From the NCBI RefSeq assembly GCF_003597395.2, contig NC_133771.1, positions 52,141,189 to 52,205,188 on the forward strand: a stretch of DNA of 64,000 nt, in the 5' to 3' direction. The translations under genes and the position numbers were made by a program. The notes beneath the pieces were generated by a model. That model was given only the letters and a program-made list of their open reading frames with translations. It was not told the DNA's origin and did not search any database. How positions within the stretch are numbered: the stretch's first letter is position 1; every line of letters begins with the position of its first letter. Shown here one piece after another: positions 1 through 12,066 of the stretch. The DNA is from Chelonoidis abingdonii. Taxonomy: Eukaryota > Chordata > Testudines > Testudinidae.

Positions 1-944
1 TTTCACATAAATTTAGGGTTAGTGTCCCTTTACAAGTTTTTTTAAACATTTATTGGAATTATTAAAATTTGTCAGTGTTTCAACAGAAATGCCAGTGGTT
101 CTTATATGAAATGAACAAATTAGCTCTGACGTAATGGTCTTTTCCATTTCCTTTCTGGTTCTGGGAAGCAGATCCTTGGATTGCTTCTCTCAAAACAAAA
201 TTAAGATATTGAATGCACTGAAGGAATTAAGTCTTATATAGAGAATCACAGCTAAAAAGATTAGATTCAGCTGTTCATGTGAGACCTGTAGAGAATTCAT
301 TTAAACAAAATGAAGGTTGAATAGCTCAAATGATGGATACTGCAAAGCTGTCAGCTGCATTAATTGTGGAATTTGTGTATTAGAGCAATGGACACACTAA
401 ATCCAAGTAATCATTACAAAACTGAAGCTGATATCTAACAGTACTGGGAAAAAGACCTTAACTGGACTCCATTTTGAAACAAGTTGAAGTCCCCACAGAA
501 AGGGTGAACTGAGAGAATTAATGAAGAAATGGACTTTGACTTATAGTGTTCTGACTTTCCTTCTAATACACTGTCCAATCCTTTAAAATAACACTTTCCA
601 CTGAACAGAGTTCTTAAATTTCATTTTGTATTATTGTACAATGCTGTAGTTTGTGTGCTCCAGCTGACAGCTGTCAAGAAAATAATAGCTTTAAATAAAA
701 TACAGTGAAATAGCTATTATTCAAGTATAATCATTTTAGGAGAATAGGCACTCTGAAGAGATACTGCTTTTGCTATTTAACTTTCCCATCTTTAAAGTCA
801 TACACATGCCTTGCAACAAAGCACTTTTACAAGGTCACCCATATAAATCAATGAAATGAAAAGATAGGGAAGAATCAAGCTCACTTGATCTTTCTGTTCT
901 CACATATTACATTGGGCACTATTAAAAATAAATGACACATTCAA
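1..944. other. AT-rich sequence, nothing recognised
   Basis: No long ORF, RNA gene or element termini seen on either strand. Sequence is AT-rich and looks like unique or very old non-coding DNA. Confidence 0.5.
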
Positions 945-1178
945 AAAAGCACTAGATAAGTTCCTGGAGGATAGGTACATCAATGGCTATTAGCCAGAAT
1001 GGACAGAGATGCAACACCATGCTCTGAATGTCCCTAGCTGCTGTTTGCCAGAAGCTGGGCATGGATGACAGGGGATGGATCACTGTTCTGTCCATTCTCT
1101 CTGGCATTGACCACTGTTGGAAGACAGGAGGATACTGGGCTAGATGAACCCAGTATGACCGGTCTTATGTTTTTATTT
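945..1178 (+). mobile_element. CR1 LINE 3' end (5'-truncated)
   Basis: About 230 bp resembling the 3' UTR of a CR1 retrotransposon: it begins near 'actagataagttcctggagg' and ends at 'ccagtatgaccggtcttatg', followed by a T-rich tail, typical of one turtle CR1 subfamily. No coding part remains, so this is a dead 5'-truncated insertion. Assignment is by recognition of the 3' UTR; the exact ends are approximate. Confidence 0.7.
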
Positions 1179-1376
1179 TCCCAATACTTCCTATTTTAAG
1201 AATGTATAGAGCAGCAAGATAGTTACATTGTACTGCGATGACAGCCAAATCCTGCCCAGGGCGAATATGCGGAAGTGCCAAGGAAAAGGAATTCACTCCC
1301 TTTGGACATAAAGCAGCTTCACTGAAGCAAATGAAGTATCCCAGCGCAGTTTCACCATGGGTGGGAGCATGGGCAT

Positions 1377-1871
1377 CAGGTTTGTATAATTTTTGCTGGT
1401 GCCCAGAATGGGTAGCAGAGCCGTCCTGTCGATAGGCTGGACTGGGGCAACTGCCCTGAGCCCCACGCTTTTGGGACCCCATGTTCAGAGGTGAAAGTAA
1501 GCTGGATTGCACCGGCTTCTGCGGCAGGGATTAAAAGGGCTCTAGGCTCCCTGCAGCTGCGGGAGCCTCAAGCCCTTTAAATCCCAGCTGGAGTTGCAGT
1601 GGGGATTTAAAGGGCCTGGAGCTCTGCGGTGGCCGGAGCCCTGGACCCTTTAATTTGCCAGTGAGCCCCGGGGGCTCATAGCCACCTCTGCAGCTGGGAG
1701 TCTTGTTGATTTAAAGGCTCTGGGGCTCCCAGCTACAGCTGGCGCCCCGGGGCCTTTAAATCTTAAGCGGCCCTGCCTCTTCTGGTTGAGACCACGTCTC
1801 TTCCAGATGAGGCCATGCCCCCACAGGACTCTGGCAGTACCGGTAAATCCTGTAAATTATTTTCACCCCTG
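1377..1871. mobile_element. GC-rich non-autonomous DNA element (hAT-like ends)
   Basis: GC-rich block sharply different from its AT-rich surroundings. It starts 'caggtttgtataattttt' and ends 'aaattattttcacccctg', a CAG...CTG pair with weak terminal inverted similarity, as in hAT elements. The interior repeats 'cctttaaat' next to GC-rich segments. No 8-bp target duplication could be matched, so one end may be wrong. No transposase is encoded. Confidence 0.45.
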
Positions 1872-1949
1872 TCCACACTTCATGGGGACTCAGGGTACAG
1901 GCAGAGCTGTCCCATCCATAGGATGGACTGGGGCAACCACCCTGGGCCC

Positions 1950-2260
1950 TGTGCTTTGGGGGGCCCCGCGCTTCAGGGGGACACAGGGTCCAGAGCAACC
2001 TGGGGAATTAGTGGAGGGCCTGGCGCTGGCAGCAGTGAGCAGCCTGGGCCCAGTCCACCCCTTCTCTGCCCTCTCCCATCCCCCATTCCACCCCTTCCCC
2101 CAAGTGCCCACCCTGCCTCTTTCGGCTTCCACCCCTTCTGGTGGAGCAGGGCAGGCTGAGACCAGGTCGCTCACTGATGCCAGCACCAGGCCCCCCGCTT
2201 ACCCCACAGGCCATTCTGGACCGTGCGTCCACCTGAAGCATGGGGTCTCCCAAAGCACAG
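1950..2260. repeat. Long imperfect inverted repeat in a GC-rich DNA-element fragment
   Basis: Left arm 1950-2046 and right arm 2161-2260 are reverse complements over about 95 bp with scattered mismatches (for example 'tgtgctttgg' against 'ccaaagcaca', and 'ggcctggcgctggca' against 'tgccagcaccaggcc'). The 114-bp spacer is pyrimidine-rich. The outer part near 1900-1950 is also similar to 1412-1500, so the same family appears at least twice here. ORFs of up to 250 codons that run through it are composition artefacts. Confidence 0.65.
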
Positions 2261-2299
2261 TAAGCACACCATGGACCCTTACAACTCGCCACCTATGGG

Positions 2300-3269
2300 T
2301 GGGAGGACGAAAAGCTCTATTCAGAGGCAGGCTGTTTAGCCCTATGCTTAGCTTTCCCGTGAGTACACTGTCCTGCAGTGAGCCCCATGGAACAAGGTTC
2401 TGCACTGGCCCCATCCTGCCCCTGCGCCCAAATTCCTCTCCTTTTGACCAGAGTTACCATCCCAGCTCTGCTGCCAGGGGAACTTCTGCAGCTGCAAAGT
2501 TGAGGGCTGGATTTCCACTTATGTATTCACCTTTTTAACAATGCTCTATGTACATCCCACCTTCTTTCTTTCTTTGTTCATAGGGACTGATTTTACTCCT
2601 TGGATTGTCAAGCAGTGGAATTGCTGGTGAAATTCAGGCCTGTACAATTATATAAAAGAGAACCTCTTGTGTCAGATATGGCATTTTTCTACAATGTATT
2701 TGATAAATCTTACTGTATTAAGTTTATGTATCATTGTGGGCCAGGAATTCTATGTAATTATGTGTGGGAGGGTAACCACAGTTCCTCCAGGAATTAAGAA
2801 CAGTGAGAGATGATTAGGTAAATTCTCTCAAGTTATAACACCTCCAGAGAGAAATCACTACCCGAAGCAGCTTGCATATACTGGTCTCTGGAGAATCCAG
2901 TTTGAACCAACAAAGAAAGGACTTTGCGGGTAAATAGCCTGAACTTAAACTGACTCAGGGCCTTCTTTCTGATCCAGCAAATGGACAGGACCTTCTATCC
3001 AAGGAGGGGAGGGGGGCATAATCCTTCCTGTGAAGGGTGGAAAGACTTTAGCCTAGTGGTCCCCATAAAACTGATAAATGATCTCTGGTAATCTTTTAGC
3101 ATGCCTATAGAACATTTTATTGTTCTTTTTATGTTTTCTCTGTAATGCTTCATGCTTAGAAAGAACTGTGTGGTAACTCATAACTCCTGGCAATTACATT
3201 ATTTATAGCCTTTCAAGAGAGAGGAAAGTGTAGATGCAGACCTGTTTAAGCAGTCTGACTTACTTGCAG
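2300..3269. other. Unrecognised sequence, possible old LTR fragment
   Basis: No coding signal. From about 2763 ('tgtgggagggtaaccacag') the sequence has an LTR-like feel and may continue beyond the inverted-repeat element that ends at 4029, but I could not identify a matching end or a duplication. Treat as unassigned. Confidence 0.25.
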
Positions 3270-4029
3270 TACTCCTGGGGAATTCTGCACCATTGCGCAA
3301 TGCAGAAGTTTGCAGATATTAATGTTGTGCACGAAGAATTTCCTTTCCCCCACAGAAATGGGCTGCAGTGCTGCTGGCCGGCACTAGGGACTGCTGGACC
3401 CAGCAGAGCCCAGCTCACACATAGAAGACACTGCTGGGAGGAGGGGAAGAGAGCTAGAGAGTCCCTAGCAGCAGTAGTTCCAAGCATACTCACTCAAGCC
3501 TAGCACCGAGCATCAGGCTGTTTCTCCTCTGGATCCCTGGGCTCTGAGGGGTAGGGGAGCAGATGTGTAGTCTGAGTGTGGCATGACTGGACTCTGAGGG
3601 AGGGGAAGGAGGAGTGTCTGGGTTGGGAGAGGCCTGTGACTGGGATCAGGGGGGTATGAGTCTTTGGGTTGGGGGGGCATGGCTGGGCTCTGGGGAGCAG
3701 GGGGTTCTGGTGTATTGGCTGGGGGATCCTGCAGCTGGGCTCTGAGGGGAGAGGTTGTGAGTGTCTGCCTCACCCTCAGGCTGCGTTCTGGATGGAGAGG
3801 GGACAGAGAGGTTGTCATAACTCTCTTTAACTCTTCACTCCTGAGGGGATTTTTGTGTGTGTCTGTATTGTTACAGATATAATTGCTGACAGGTGTTTTG
3901 AAATAAATTGCCAAAATAATTGAAACTGGTATGATTACGTAGTATTATTTTGTCAAATAGAATTTGCAGAATTTTAAAATATTGTGCGCAGAATTTTTAA
4001 TGATTTGGTGCAGAATTCTCCCAGGAGTA
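3270..4029. mobile_element. TA-flanked DNA element with terminal inverted repeats
   Basis: The ends are near-perfect inverted repeats: 'actcctggggaattctgc' at 3271 and its counterpart 'gcagaattctcccaggagt' ending at 4028. A TA dinucleotide lies at both borders (3270-3271 and 4028-4029), which fits a Tc1/mariner-type duplication. The roughly 750-bp interior has no transposase. Family placement rests only on the TA and is an inference. Confidence 0.7.
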
Positions 4030-4413
4030 TTCCTGGGCGTAGCAAAGTCTAGTCAGGGAACTGTGTAACCTGGAAAAATCTTGGTCAAGAAGCAGAGAGA
4101 TATAAAGTTCTCTCCCCAAGAGAGGTGATGCCTTTGAGGAGCCACAGAGGGAGAATGCAGGTGCAGTTGCCCTGAACTTGAGACCCCTCACAAGCCTGTG
4201 AACTATTTAAGCCTTTTTGACAGACTCTGTGGCTTGTGGGCTTACGTGGGATCTAAGTGGTGAATGTAGGCCTAATACAGGGCTGTCTGCACAGGGATGA
4301 ATTTTTCATAAGTGGGAGGTAAATATTTCACATAGAGTCCTCCAGATAGCCAAGGAGCAGCTTGGGCAGGTTCTGAATGAAATCCTATCCAGTCTGCCTG
4401 AGCTGGAAGAATG
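4030..4413. other. Unrecognised, may continue the 2.8-3.3 kb sequence
   Basis: No ORF or termini of note. It could be the distal part of whatever element the TA-flanked insertion landed in. Not assigned. Confidence 0.25.
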
Positions 4414-4414
4414 T

Positions 4415-4602
4415 ATATGGAGATATACCTATCTTGTAGAACTGGAAGGGATCCTGAAAGGTCATTGAGGCCAGCCCCCTGCCTTCACTAGCAGGACCAA
4501 GTACTGATTTTGCCCCAGATCCCTAAGTGGCCCCCTCAGGGATTAATCTCACAACCCTGCGTTCAGTAGGCCAATGCTCAAACTACTGAACTATCCCTCC
4601 CC
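4415..4602 (-). mobile_element. tRNA-derived SINE (turtle Cry1-like) with CR1-like tail
   Basis: Read on the minus strand it opens with a tRNA-like head: 'ggatagttcagtagtttgag' (box A region) and 'gggttgtgagattaatccc' (box B region). It ends in a CR1-like 3' tail ('gggatcccttccagttctac'). This plan, a pol III head plus a LINE-shared tail, is the one known for the Cry1 SINEs of turtles. Box B has changed from the usual gttca to attaa, so it is an old copy and not a functional tRNA gene. Confidence 0.8.
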
Positions 4603-6599
4603 GATAGCCAGGGTCTGGGTCCTGAGGGAGTGAGCCCTCTGGAATCCTCTGAGCTGCAGCGATTTCTCCTCATGCAGAAGTAAGCATGAAATATTACTGT
4701 GTTTTTAATAGTATCCCTGTTAAGTTTTGGGGAAATGAATGTGCTTTTATTATTAAAGTTTAAAATTGTATTTAAATATTTGTATTGCCTGTATTGCAAG
4801 AACTACGCATTAAAATTAAAAAAATCTTTACCTCTACAATTTTCTGCTCTACAAAATTCATTAAAATTTTAAAATGCTAAGATTCATGATCTAGCCTTTA
4901 TTCATTAATAATTTATAAGGTGGTATTGATATTCATAGAAACTTAATAGTTCACCAGTAAAACCATAATCCTTTATTCTGTCATACACTGCGCTCGTTTA
5001 ACTGTTCAATTGCTAGTTGAGTGTTTTCTCTGTAAGAAAAGTGATCTTTCCCATGGAATTTGCTAGGGAGACTTGTCAACGTTTTCTTCATCTCAGCATT
5101 TCCAGAGCTTGGTTCAGAAGCCAAAAGGTACTGCAATATCCCCACTAGCCCTTGGACTAACTAATCACTACGAATCACAGGATCAAAGTTACCAACTGGC
5201 CTAACTCCAGAAGTTACCAACTTTTAATCTCCTGAGGTTACCCCAACTCAGTATCCAGTGGCAGAGGGGCATGAAGTCAGAAAACAAGATGTCAGTTCTC
5301 TAATAAACTTTTATTAGGGCAAGAAAGCTCCATGTTAATACAGGAGATCATCAATAACAAATGTTTTACTATAGTTATATTCCCAGAATCTTTAGTGAAA
5401 ATCTATTTATAGCCCCACATCCAGCCCTGTTCACTAGTTTAACTGAGTGGTTCCTCTGCTGGATGGTTCCTATTTCTGACATCTGGGTAGCCCTATTCCC
5501 TTCTTAGCTTCAGTGATTATCAGGCTTCATGCCAGGCCTTTCATCATCCATGTAACAGCTTTGTTACCTCACTATTTGCACGGGACTACCTGGAGTTCTT
5601 GCCATAAAAGAACCTTAATGGATCTGGATCTGGATCTGGATAACCACGACCGGCTGACATGATTTTAAAATTGACTTACCCTGGTCTGCACTGACTACAA
5701 AGTCACATTTGACATTGCATTGGTTAACACAACTTCCCAAGACTGTGTTCTAACATGGCTTAATATTTGAGTGAAGACATGCCCTTTGTGAAGTCTCTAG
5801 AAGGATAGCCACAACAAACCTGTGCAATGTGCCATTGTGTGATAGGAAAAGAGAGCTGATATAAAATAACTGCTTTCTCTTTGGGAGGTATTGCTTATAT
5901 TGTAATTTTATATAATTCTTTAATGAGTATATTTAATTTTTTTCAATTTATTCTAGTTTATCAAACACTAATCTAAATCCCTAGACACTTCACAGAATAG
6001 ATAAAGAAATGACCAAGTAGCATGAAAATGATCAAATATTACTTTCATTATAATATGTATATGTACTTTCTATCACAGATAGGTAAAGATTGTGGTGGTG
6101 GTAGTGTTGTAACTGTTCATTATCTCAAAACTCCAGCTCCAAAAATGATACAGCCTCTCCAGTGGCAGCTGCTGCACAAAAAAATGCTCCAGCTAGGAAA
6201 TTTCCCTAGTGGGTGCCTGTATCTTTTTTCTATGAATTGCACCATCAAGTTGACCTACAAACAGTATTAGTAGTCAGGGCCTGACTGCTGATTTCAGTTT
6301 CTGGTCCTACACATCTAGTTGCTACAAAAGCAGTGAAAACATTCCATCTCCTCTTAAGTTCTTTGAGCTATATGGACAAGATAGAAGTTTTATTATTATT
6401 TATTATTATTACTTGTACTGGTTTTACATGGGGGAAGCTGCATAAACATCAGTGGAGTTACTCCTAATTTAGACTCATATAAATGAGAAGAAAATCACGT
6501 CCACACCTCTATCTGGGAAGATTTTTCAGAGAGGGACACCACTGGGCAGGTTACTGCCAGTTTTTCTTAACTTAAATAGATCACCAGAGACACATAAGC
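4603..6599. other. AT-rich sequence with a short (ggatct)n tract
   Basis: Mostly featureless AT-rich DNA. A hexamer tract of about four ggatct units lies at 5619-5642, and a tta-rich run near 6393-6412. An 82-codon plus ORF (6022-6270) has no recognisable domain and is probably chance. Confidence 0.5.
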
Positions 6600-6604
6600 T
6601 CTGC

Positions 6605-7328
6605 TGTCAAGGTTCCTTCCCCACTCTGAATTTAGGGTACAGATGTGGGGACCTGCATGGACACTTCTAAGCTTAATTACCAGCTTAGATCTGGTATCGC
6701 TGCCACCACCCCTAAGCACTATTTTTCTTCCCTGAGTAGTCTTGAGAGAATTCATCAATTTCCTGGTGAACATAGATCCAAACCCCTTGGATCTTAAAAC
6801 AAGAAGAAATTAACCATCCCTCCTCCTTTCTCCCACCAACTCCTGGATCTAACTCCCTTGGATCTAAAATACAAGGAAAAATCAATCAGGTATTAAGAAA
6901 AAAAGGCTTTTAATTAAAGAAAAGAAAGGTAAAAGAAAACCCTCTGGGAGAGATTAGCATACCAGCTACTCTCACAGACAACAGATTCAAAACACAGAGG
7001 ATGTTCCCCTGGGCAAAAACATTAATACACACAAGAATACCCAAATTTGATAATTCCCTTAATTTGCACCAAGACAAGTACAAAAGAAAATAAACATAAA
7101 CCTATTTATCCCTTTCTAAAACTTACTACTCTGGTAAGAGGCTGGTTCCTTGATCTTTTTCACTCCAGCTGAAACTGAAAAACTAAACAAAGGAAAACTT
7201 CCCTCCTTCCTTTTGAAATATCTTGTTCCCTCATTGGTTCCTCTGTGCAGGTGTCAGCTAGGCTAGGTGAACTTCTTAACCCTTTACAGGTAAAAGAGGC
7301 ATTAACCCTTAATTATCTGTTTATGACA
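6605..7328 (-). mobile_element. Solo LTR, family A (copy 1)
   Basis: A 724-bp TG...CA unit flanked by a perfect 5-bp duplication, tctgc at 6600-6604 and at 7329-7333. On the minus strand it starts 'tgtcataaacagataattaa' and ends 'ccttgaca'. The same family occurs at 16568, 45392 and 49931. There is no internal gag or pol region between two LTRs, so this is a solo LTR left by recombination. Superfamily (gypsy or endogenous retrovirus) cannot be decided from the LTR alone. Confidence 0.9.
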
Positions 7329-7333
7329 TCTGC

Positions 7334-9240
7334 TAAAAATAAAAATGAGAGTGCTGACATCATATTTGAGGGAGGCTTCCTGTGATGCCTTTTTTCCCAG
7401 TTTAGGGGATGAACAAGATCCAACTCCTGCATTCTGCTTGAGAGTCTGAGTGAAAATGTTTATTCTTTTTTTTCCATTATTTTTAGGTTCATGTCAGATG
7501 AAGACTTACTTCAGGAAACCTAAGTCTCCACTTTACCATCTTAAATCTACAAAAAGTATGTTAATCCTTAAAGGCTGAGATTTCAAAGTCATCTAAGAGA
7601 TTTGGTCATCCTATTCCCATAGGAAAATCCGACTCAAAAGATTCATTATTAAGTACATATATTTTCATCTTCTTTCACAACTCCCTGCCTTCTTGTTTTA
7701 TATACCGTTCCTCCTTTTTTCTGGTAGGAAGTGCCTTTTTCTTCTCCATATATTTTATAACTGACATTTATTCTCCACCAGAGATTTCAAAGGACTCCAA
7801 CTAGGCAAGTCTCAAGACTTCCATGGGTATGTTGCTGCCTATCAAACTATAAAGTAAGAAACATGAGCAGGGCACTGTACTTGCAGGTCTCTACATCCAG
7901 CTACTGCAGACATCCTTCTGCTATTCGTCCCTCTAATGCTGTTGCCACTCTACCCCTACTAAAGCTTTTCAACAACAGTTGCTGTGCTTCCTCCACACAC
8001 TTCCCCCACTCTTGCTGTTGCTGTTTACACAAGACTCCATTCACTGGTGCTTCTATCCAGAATCCATGCTTCTGCTGCACCACAATCAGGTAATTAGGTA
8101 TGTAAGTGCACTCCATTTTTTGCAAGTGAACGAACTGCAGGCACAAATGGCACCCACAAACAAGAAGGCTGAGCCAATGAAAAACTGACTTCAAAGACAG
8201 TTAATGATGTAAAGCTATTGTTTTTAAAATGATGCCTTATGTTCCAATACTAATCAACAAATAAGTATAAGCAATTATTTTATGTTCATAAAAACTAAAC
8301 CTGTCACATGCATGTTATTGAAATCGCTAACATAATTTATCTTTGAAATAATTGCTCAATGTGAGTTCCCTATAATTTAAACATTAAAACAAAATGCCAG
8401 ATACTATGATAAATTTCACACCCCTTAGTCATTCTTCTGTACAGAGTGCAAACAATTTATAAACTCTTTATTAATGTTACTTATTGAATAGTATGTGATT
8501 TATTTTCTGTTCTTCAACCTACTAAATACTTTTCAAATTATGAAGAACTAATGATTAGTAGATAGGGAATATTCTGCCATTCCTGTGTTAAAGTTATATC
8601 ATATATAAATATTCAAAATTTTGTGGGGTTTTTATCATTCTTTATAGGAGAAAGTCAAGTAATTTTTTTTGTTTTTGTTTTTATACTTTCCATTATTTCC
8701 AATATTCCAGGTGATTTTTTTACCTTTTGTAATCTTTTGCTTTTTTCCTCTTTGCCAGACATGGAAGGGTTTGGGTTTTTTTACAAAGTTTTGAAGTTAG
8801 CATAGGTAGTAAACGTATGTGATGTAGTTCCTTGTGCTCTAGCTTTTATTTACAAGACACACTACTGAATCTCCAACATCATTTCCTGTAGCACCTTGCA
8901 TATTCTTCATAGGTCTCTCATTCAAATACTTACTTGTCTTGACCTTGCTTAATTTGCATGCACTTGCACAATCACAGGTTGAGGTGTTCTTGCTACATTT
9001 TTAGAGCAAACAACACATTATTCTGTATGTAAAGTATCTTTTTTGCTCTGGCATTAAATTTCAAAATCACAGTAATTAGAGATGGGCCTGAATCAACACT
9101 CCAGATTTTGAAGGTGTTTTGAAGGTGATTTTGAAGAGACATTGATCCAGACTGACTCTACTGACTGTAGATCGAATTCTTGAAGTCAGTGTGGATCCTC
9201 ACTGGTGCTTCACATTAGTGATTTTTCCCTAGTGCTCTAT
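7334..9240. other. Unrecognised AT-rich region with one unassigned ORF
   Basis: No host exon or recognised element. A minus-strand ORF of 97 codons at 7901-8194 is Gln-rich in the middle; it has no motif I know and overlaps plus-strand ORFs of similar length, so I do not call a gene. Confidence 0.4.
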
Positions 9241-9293
9241 TTCCCACTGCTGATCACCTCCACCCACCCAACAGCCTCTCAGGGGCCACTTCC

Positions 9294-9374
9294 TGTGGGA
9301 AGCAGCAAAGGCTGAGGGATGTGCTGGCCGCCACTTCCCGCAGTCCTCATTGGCCTGAAACGGTGAACTATGGC
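9294..9374. mobile_element. Fragment of a GC-rich palindromic hAT-type element
   Basis: The segment 'gatgtgctggccgccacttc' and the following 'attggcctgaaacggtgaac' resemble the interior of a long-palindrome DNA element whose terminal part is also seen at 44786-44875. Both ends are missing here. Confidence 0.45.
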
Positions 9375-9375
9375 C

Positions 9376-9617
9376 AGGGCCGGTGCAAGGAAGTTTCGCC
9401 CCCTAGGCGAAACTTCCACCTTGCGCCACCCCTGGGTGGCAGGAGGGGCAAAGGGGGCTGAAGCCCCATTCTCCGATCCCCAAGAATGGCTGAAGCCCTG
9501 AGAGCAGCTGGAACCACAAACCACGTGCCCCGAGGGGGCCTGAAACCCCAAGCCCCGCACTCCAAGAGGGGCCGACGCTCCAAGCAGGGCTGAAGCCCAG
9601 AGCCCCCAGCCCTGACC
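9376..9617. mobile_element. GC-rich interspersed element with a perfect 12-bp inverted repeat
   Basis: Abrupt GC-rich block beginning 'gggccggtgcaaggaag'. It holds a perfect inverted repeat, 'ggaagtttcgcc' at 9389-9400 and 'ggcgaaacttcc' at 9406-9417, with a 5-nt spacer. The second half repeats 'ggctgaagccc'-like units (near 9456, 9489 and 9590). No coding capacity; ORFs on the minus strand are compositional. Confidence 0.5.
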
Positions 9618-9622
9618 TTATA

Positions 9623-9759
9623 TTTGAAAATATAGAAAACTTCCAAAAATATTTAAATAAATGATATTATAATATTGTTTTACAGCGCTTTGTTTTAACA
9701 GAGATTTTTTTAATCTCATGATTAATCGCGATTAATATTTTTAATTGCCTGACAGCCTA
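9623..9759 (-). mobile_element. AT-rich DNA-element end ('gattaatcgcgattaat' family)
   Basis: Contains the self-complementary 'attaatcgcgattaat' (9721-9736) and ends 'gcctgacagccta'. On the minus strand this reads 'taggctgtcaggcaattaaa', a terminus I recognise from abundant reptile repeats. Only this end is preserved. Confidence 0.5.
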
Positions 9760-11169
9760 GCGAGACTCTCTGCTTCCCATTGTAAAAATAATAATAAAGT
9801 GTGTTTTTAGTCCACATAGTTGTGAGAAAAGCTTGAAAACGTGAAGCAAGTACCCCCTTAAGGCTTCGTAACACAAAAGTTAAATCTAAAGAACCCAACA
9901 TTAATTATTATTTTTTAAAAATGTGATTTTTAATTCAGCCTCATGGTATTTTGGGACCTGACACATGATTTTTAAATGCATGTGGTTGGTACTACTTAAG
10001 TGTGCAACAAAGAATCTGGTCGCACCACAGATTCTTCTGTCTAAAGTAGTTTCTGAAAGCTGTCATGAGAGACGCCAGAATTCCACACTGTTCATAAGTG
10101 AGTAAAAATTGTTTAAAACTACAACGCAGATAAACTGTGTCTGAAATTATTTTGCCATTTATTTTTACTGTTCAAAGTGAGCTTTGCTCCTATTGTCATT
10201 AATGGTGCTATGTTCTTGACTCTGATAAGAGCAGGATTGGCTTTGTGGTGGGTTAAAATGGAAGGTTGAGTAGCCATTCTTAAGAGTATGGTCAGCACCT
10301 TCACTTTCTATGATATCAAATTGTTGGCTTTAATAAGACAGAGATGAGGGCACTCAGCACCTTGCTGGATTGGGGACCTATTGGGTGTTTGGCTGTATGA
10401 ATAGAAAGGTCTCAGCCAGTAGACTGTTCTGTCCCAATCTCCCCCTAATTGAGGACTCTGTTAGAAGGTCAACAGTAATAGGGCACATCCCATAACAAAG
10501 TGAGTGGTTAAATTCTCCTCGGTTCTATAGACTGATCCCATAACTGTCTCTTTTCCACCAAAGACTGCTGAATTAGGGCATGATTTGTGTATTTTAAGCA
10601 ATATATAAATCTCTAGTCAAGCTGGCTGTATTTTTTTTTTCAATAAAAATGCTAATACCTTTATGTGATCTAAAAGTATAGCTTCTGTGTACTTGCCATG
10701 CATATTAGCAGGGTCAGTGAATAATAAAATATAAGAGTCATGGCTGTCTCAAAACCTCTTTTATCTAATATCTTATAGCTATAGCTGCTACTGCACCCCT
10801 TTTATCTGCCAGCTGCATAATGACTGGATTTTTTGGCTTCTGTAAATCCTATCTCCTAGTGGTCTGAATAATATTCCTATATATCTCTCTTCACATGTCT
10901 ATAAAGGGGTTCTTGACCCAAGGAATATAAATCTTTTGGGCTTATACTAATGCAGCACATTAATTAATATAATTACATTCATATAATGTACTTTTTGATC
11001 ATGTGAGACAATGTCTGTTCCTGGGACTGTTAAAAATGCTCTTGTTCTTAGATATGAGGATAAACAGAAACCTTTAAGTTTTCAAGGCTGAGTTCAAGGA
11101 ATTACCCTTCAGTCTTTCCAGTGGCTTTATTGGAAGTTGTGTGATTAAAATCATATGCAACTCTATGAA
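9760..11169. other. Unrecognised sequence
   Basis: AT-rich with no ORF above 61 codons and no termini seen. Confidence 0.45.
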
Positions 11170-12066
11170 ACTCTATGGGGAAGCAAGAGTGAGAGAGATT
11201 CTGTAAAAGGATGATGCAGTTCACTGGCCACTTTAAATATTAAACTGTGGTCATTAGTTTTATCCCTTCTTCCTTCATATTTTCCCCCTCCACCCATTTG
11301 GGTTCTGAGATGGAATCTTGGATCAGAAGTTAATGAGAACAATTTTTCTCCTTCCTCCTTGTAACAACCTTTTACATACTTGAAAACTGTTAGCATGTCC
11401 CCCTTCAGTCTTGTCCTCTCCAGACTAAACAAACACAATTTTTTCAATCTTTCTTCATAGGTCATGTTTTCTAGACCTTTAATCATTTTTTGTTGCTCTT
11501 CTCTGGACTTTCTTCTTTGTGTTCACATCTTTCCTGAAACGTGGCACCAAGAACTGAACACAATATTCCAGCTGAGCCCTACTCAGCTCAGAGTAAAGTG
11601 GAAGAATTATTTCCTGTATCTTGCTTACAATACTTCTGATAATATATCCCAGAATGATGGGATTGGTTTTTGTTTGTTTGTTTGTTTTTTGCAATAGTGT
11701 TACACTGTTGACTCATATTTAGCTTGTGATCAGCTATGATCCCCAGATACCTTTCCACAGTACTCCTTCCTAGGCAGTCATTTCCCATTTTGTATGTGTC
11801 CAACTGATGGTTCCTTCCTAAGTGGAGTACTTTGCATTTGTCCTTAATGAATTTCATCCTATTTACTTCAGACCATTTCTCCAGTTTGTCTAGATCATTT
11901 TGAATTTTAATCCTATCCTTCCAAGAACTTGCAACCACTCCCAGCTTGGTATTGTCCACAAACTTTGTAAGAGTACTCTCTACGCCATTATCTAAATCAC
12001 TGATGAAGATATTGAAAAGAACCAGATCCAGGATCGATACCTGTGGGACCCCACTTGACATGCCCT
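11170..12066 (-). pseudogene. CR1 LINE reverse-transcriptase fragment
   Basis: The minus strand encodes the distal half of a CR1 ORF2 protein; the 162-codon frame at 11588-12076 carries the body. Residues 8-11 are SGVP, residues 21-28 FNIFISDL, and the catalytic box is FVDN at 39-42 where an active CR1 has FADD, so the second catalytic aspartate is lost. The rest (for example HLGRN, DKCKVLHLG) follows the CR1 pattern. The frame then breaks and the C-terminal part continues in other frames to about 11340. It is 5'-truncated and lacks a clear ATTCTATG tail. A gttt tract at 11669-11690 interrupts the frame. Confidence 0.85.

Noticed and set aside
1786..2538. A 250-codon plus ORF
   Set aside because: It runs through a GC-rich inverted repeat and is matched by other ORFs on both strands. 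Pro/His/Ser-rich text with no domain; the openness comes from low stop frequency in GC-rich DNA.
4415..4602. tRNA gene
   Set aside because: A tRNA-like head is present, but it is followed by a CR1-like tail, and box B has changed. It is a SINE.
7901..8194. 97-codon minus ORF
   Set aside because: No start context, splice pattern or domain that I know. Could be a remnant of an element but cannot be supported.
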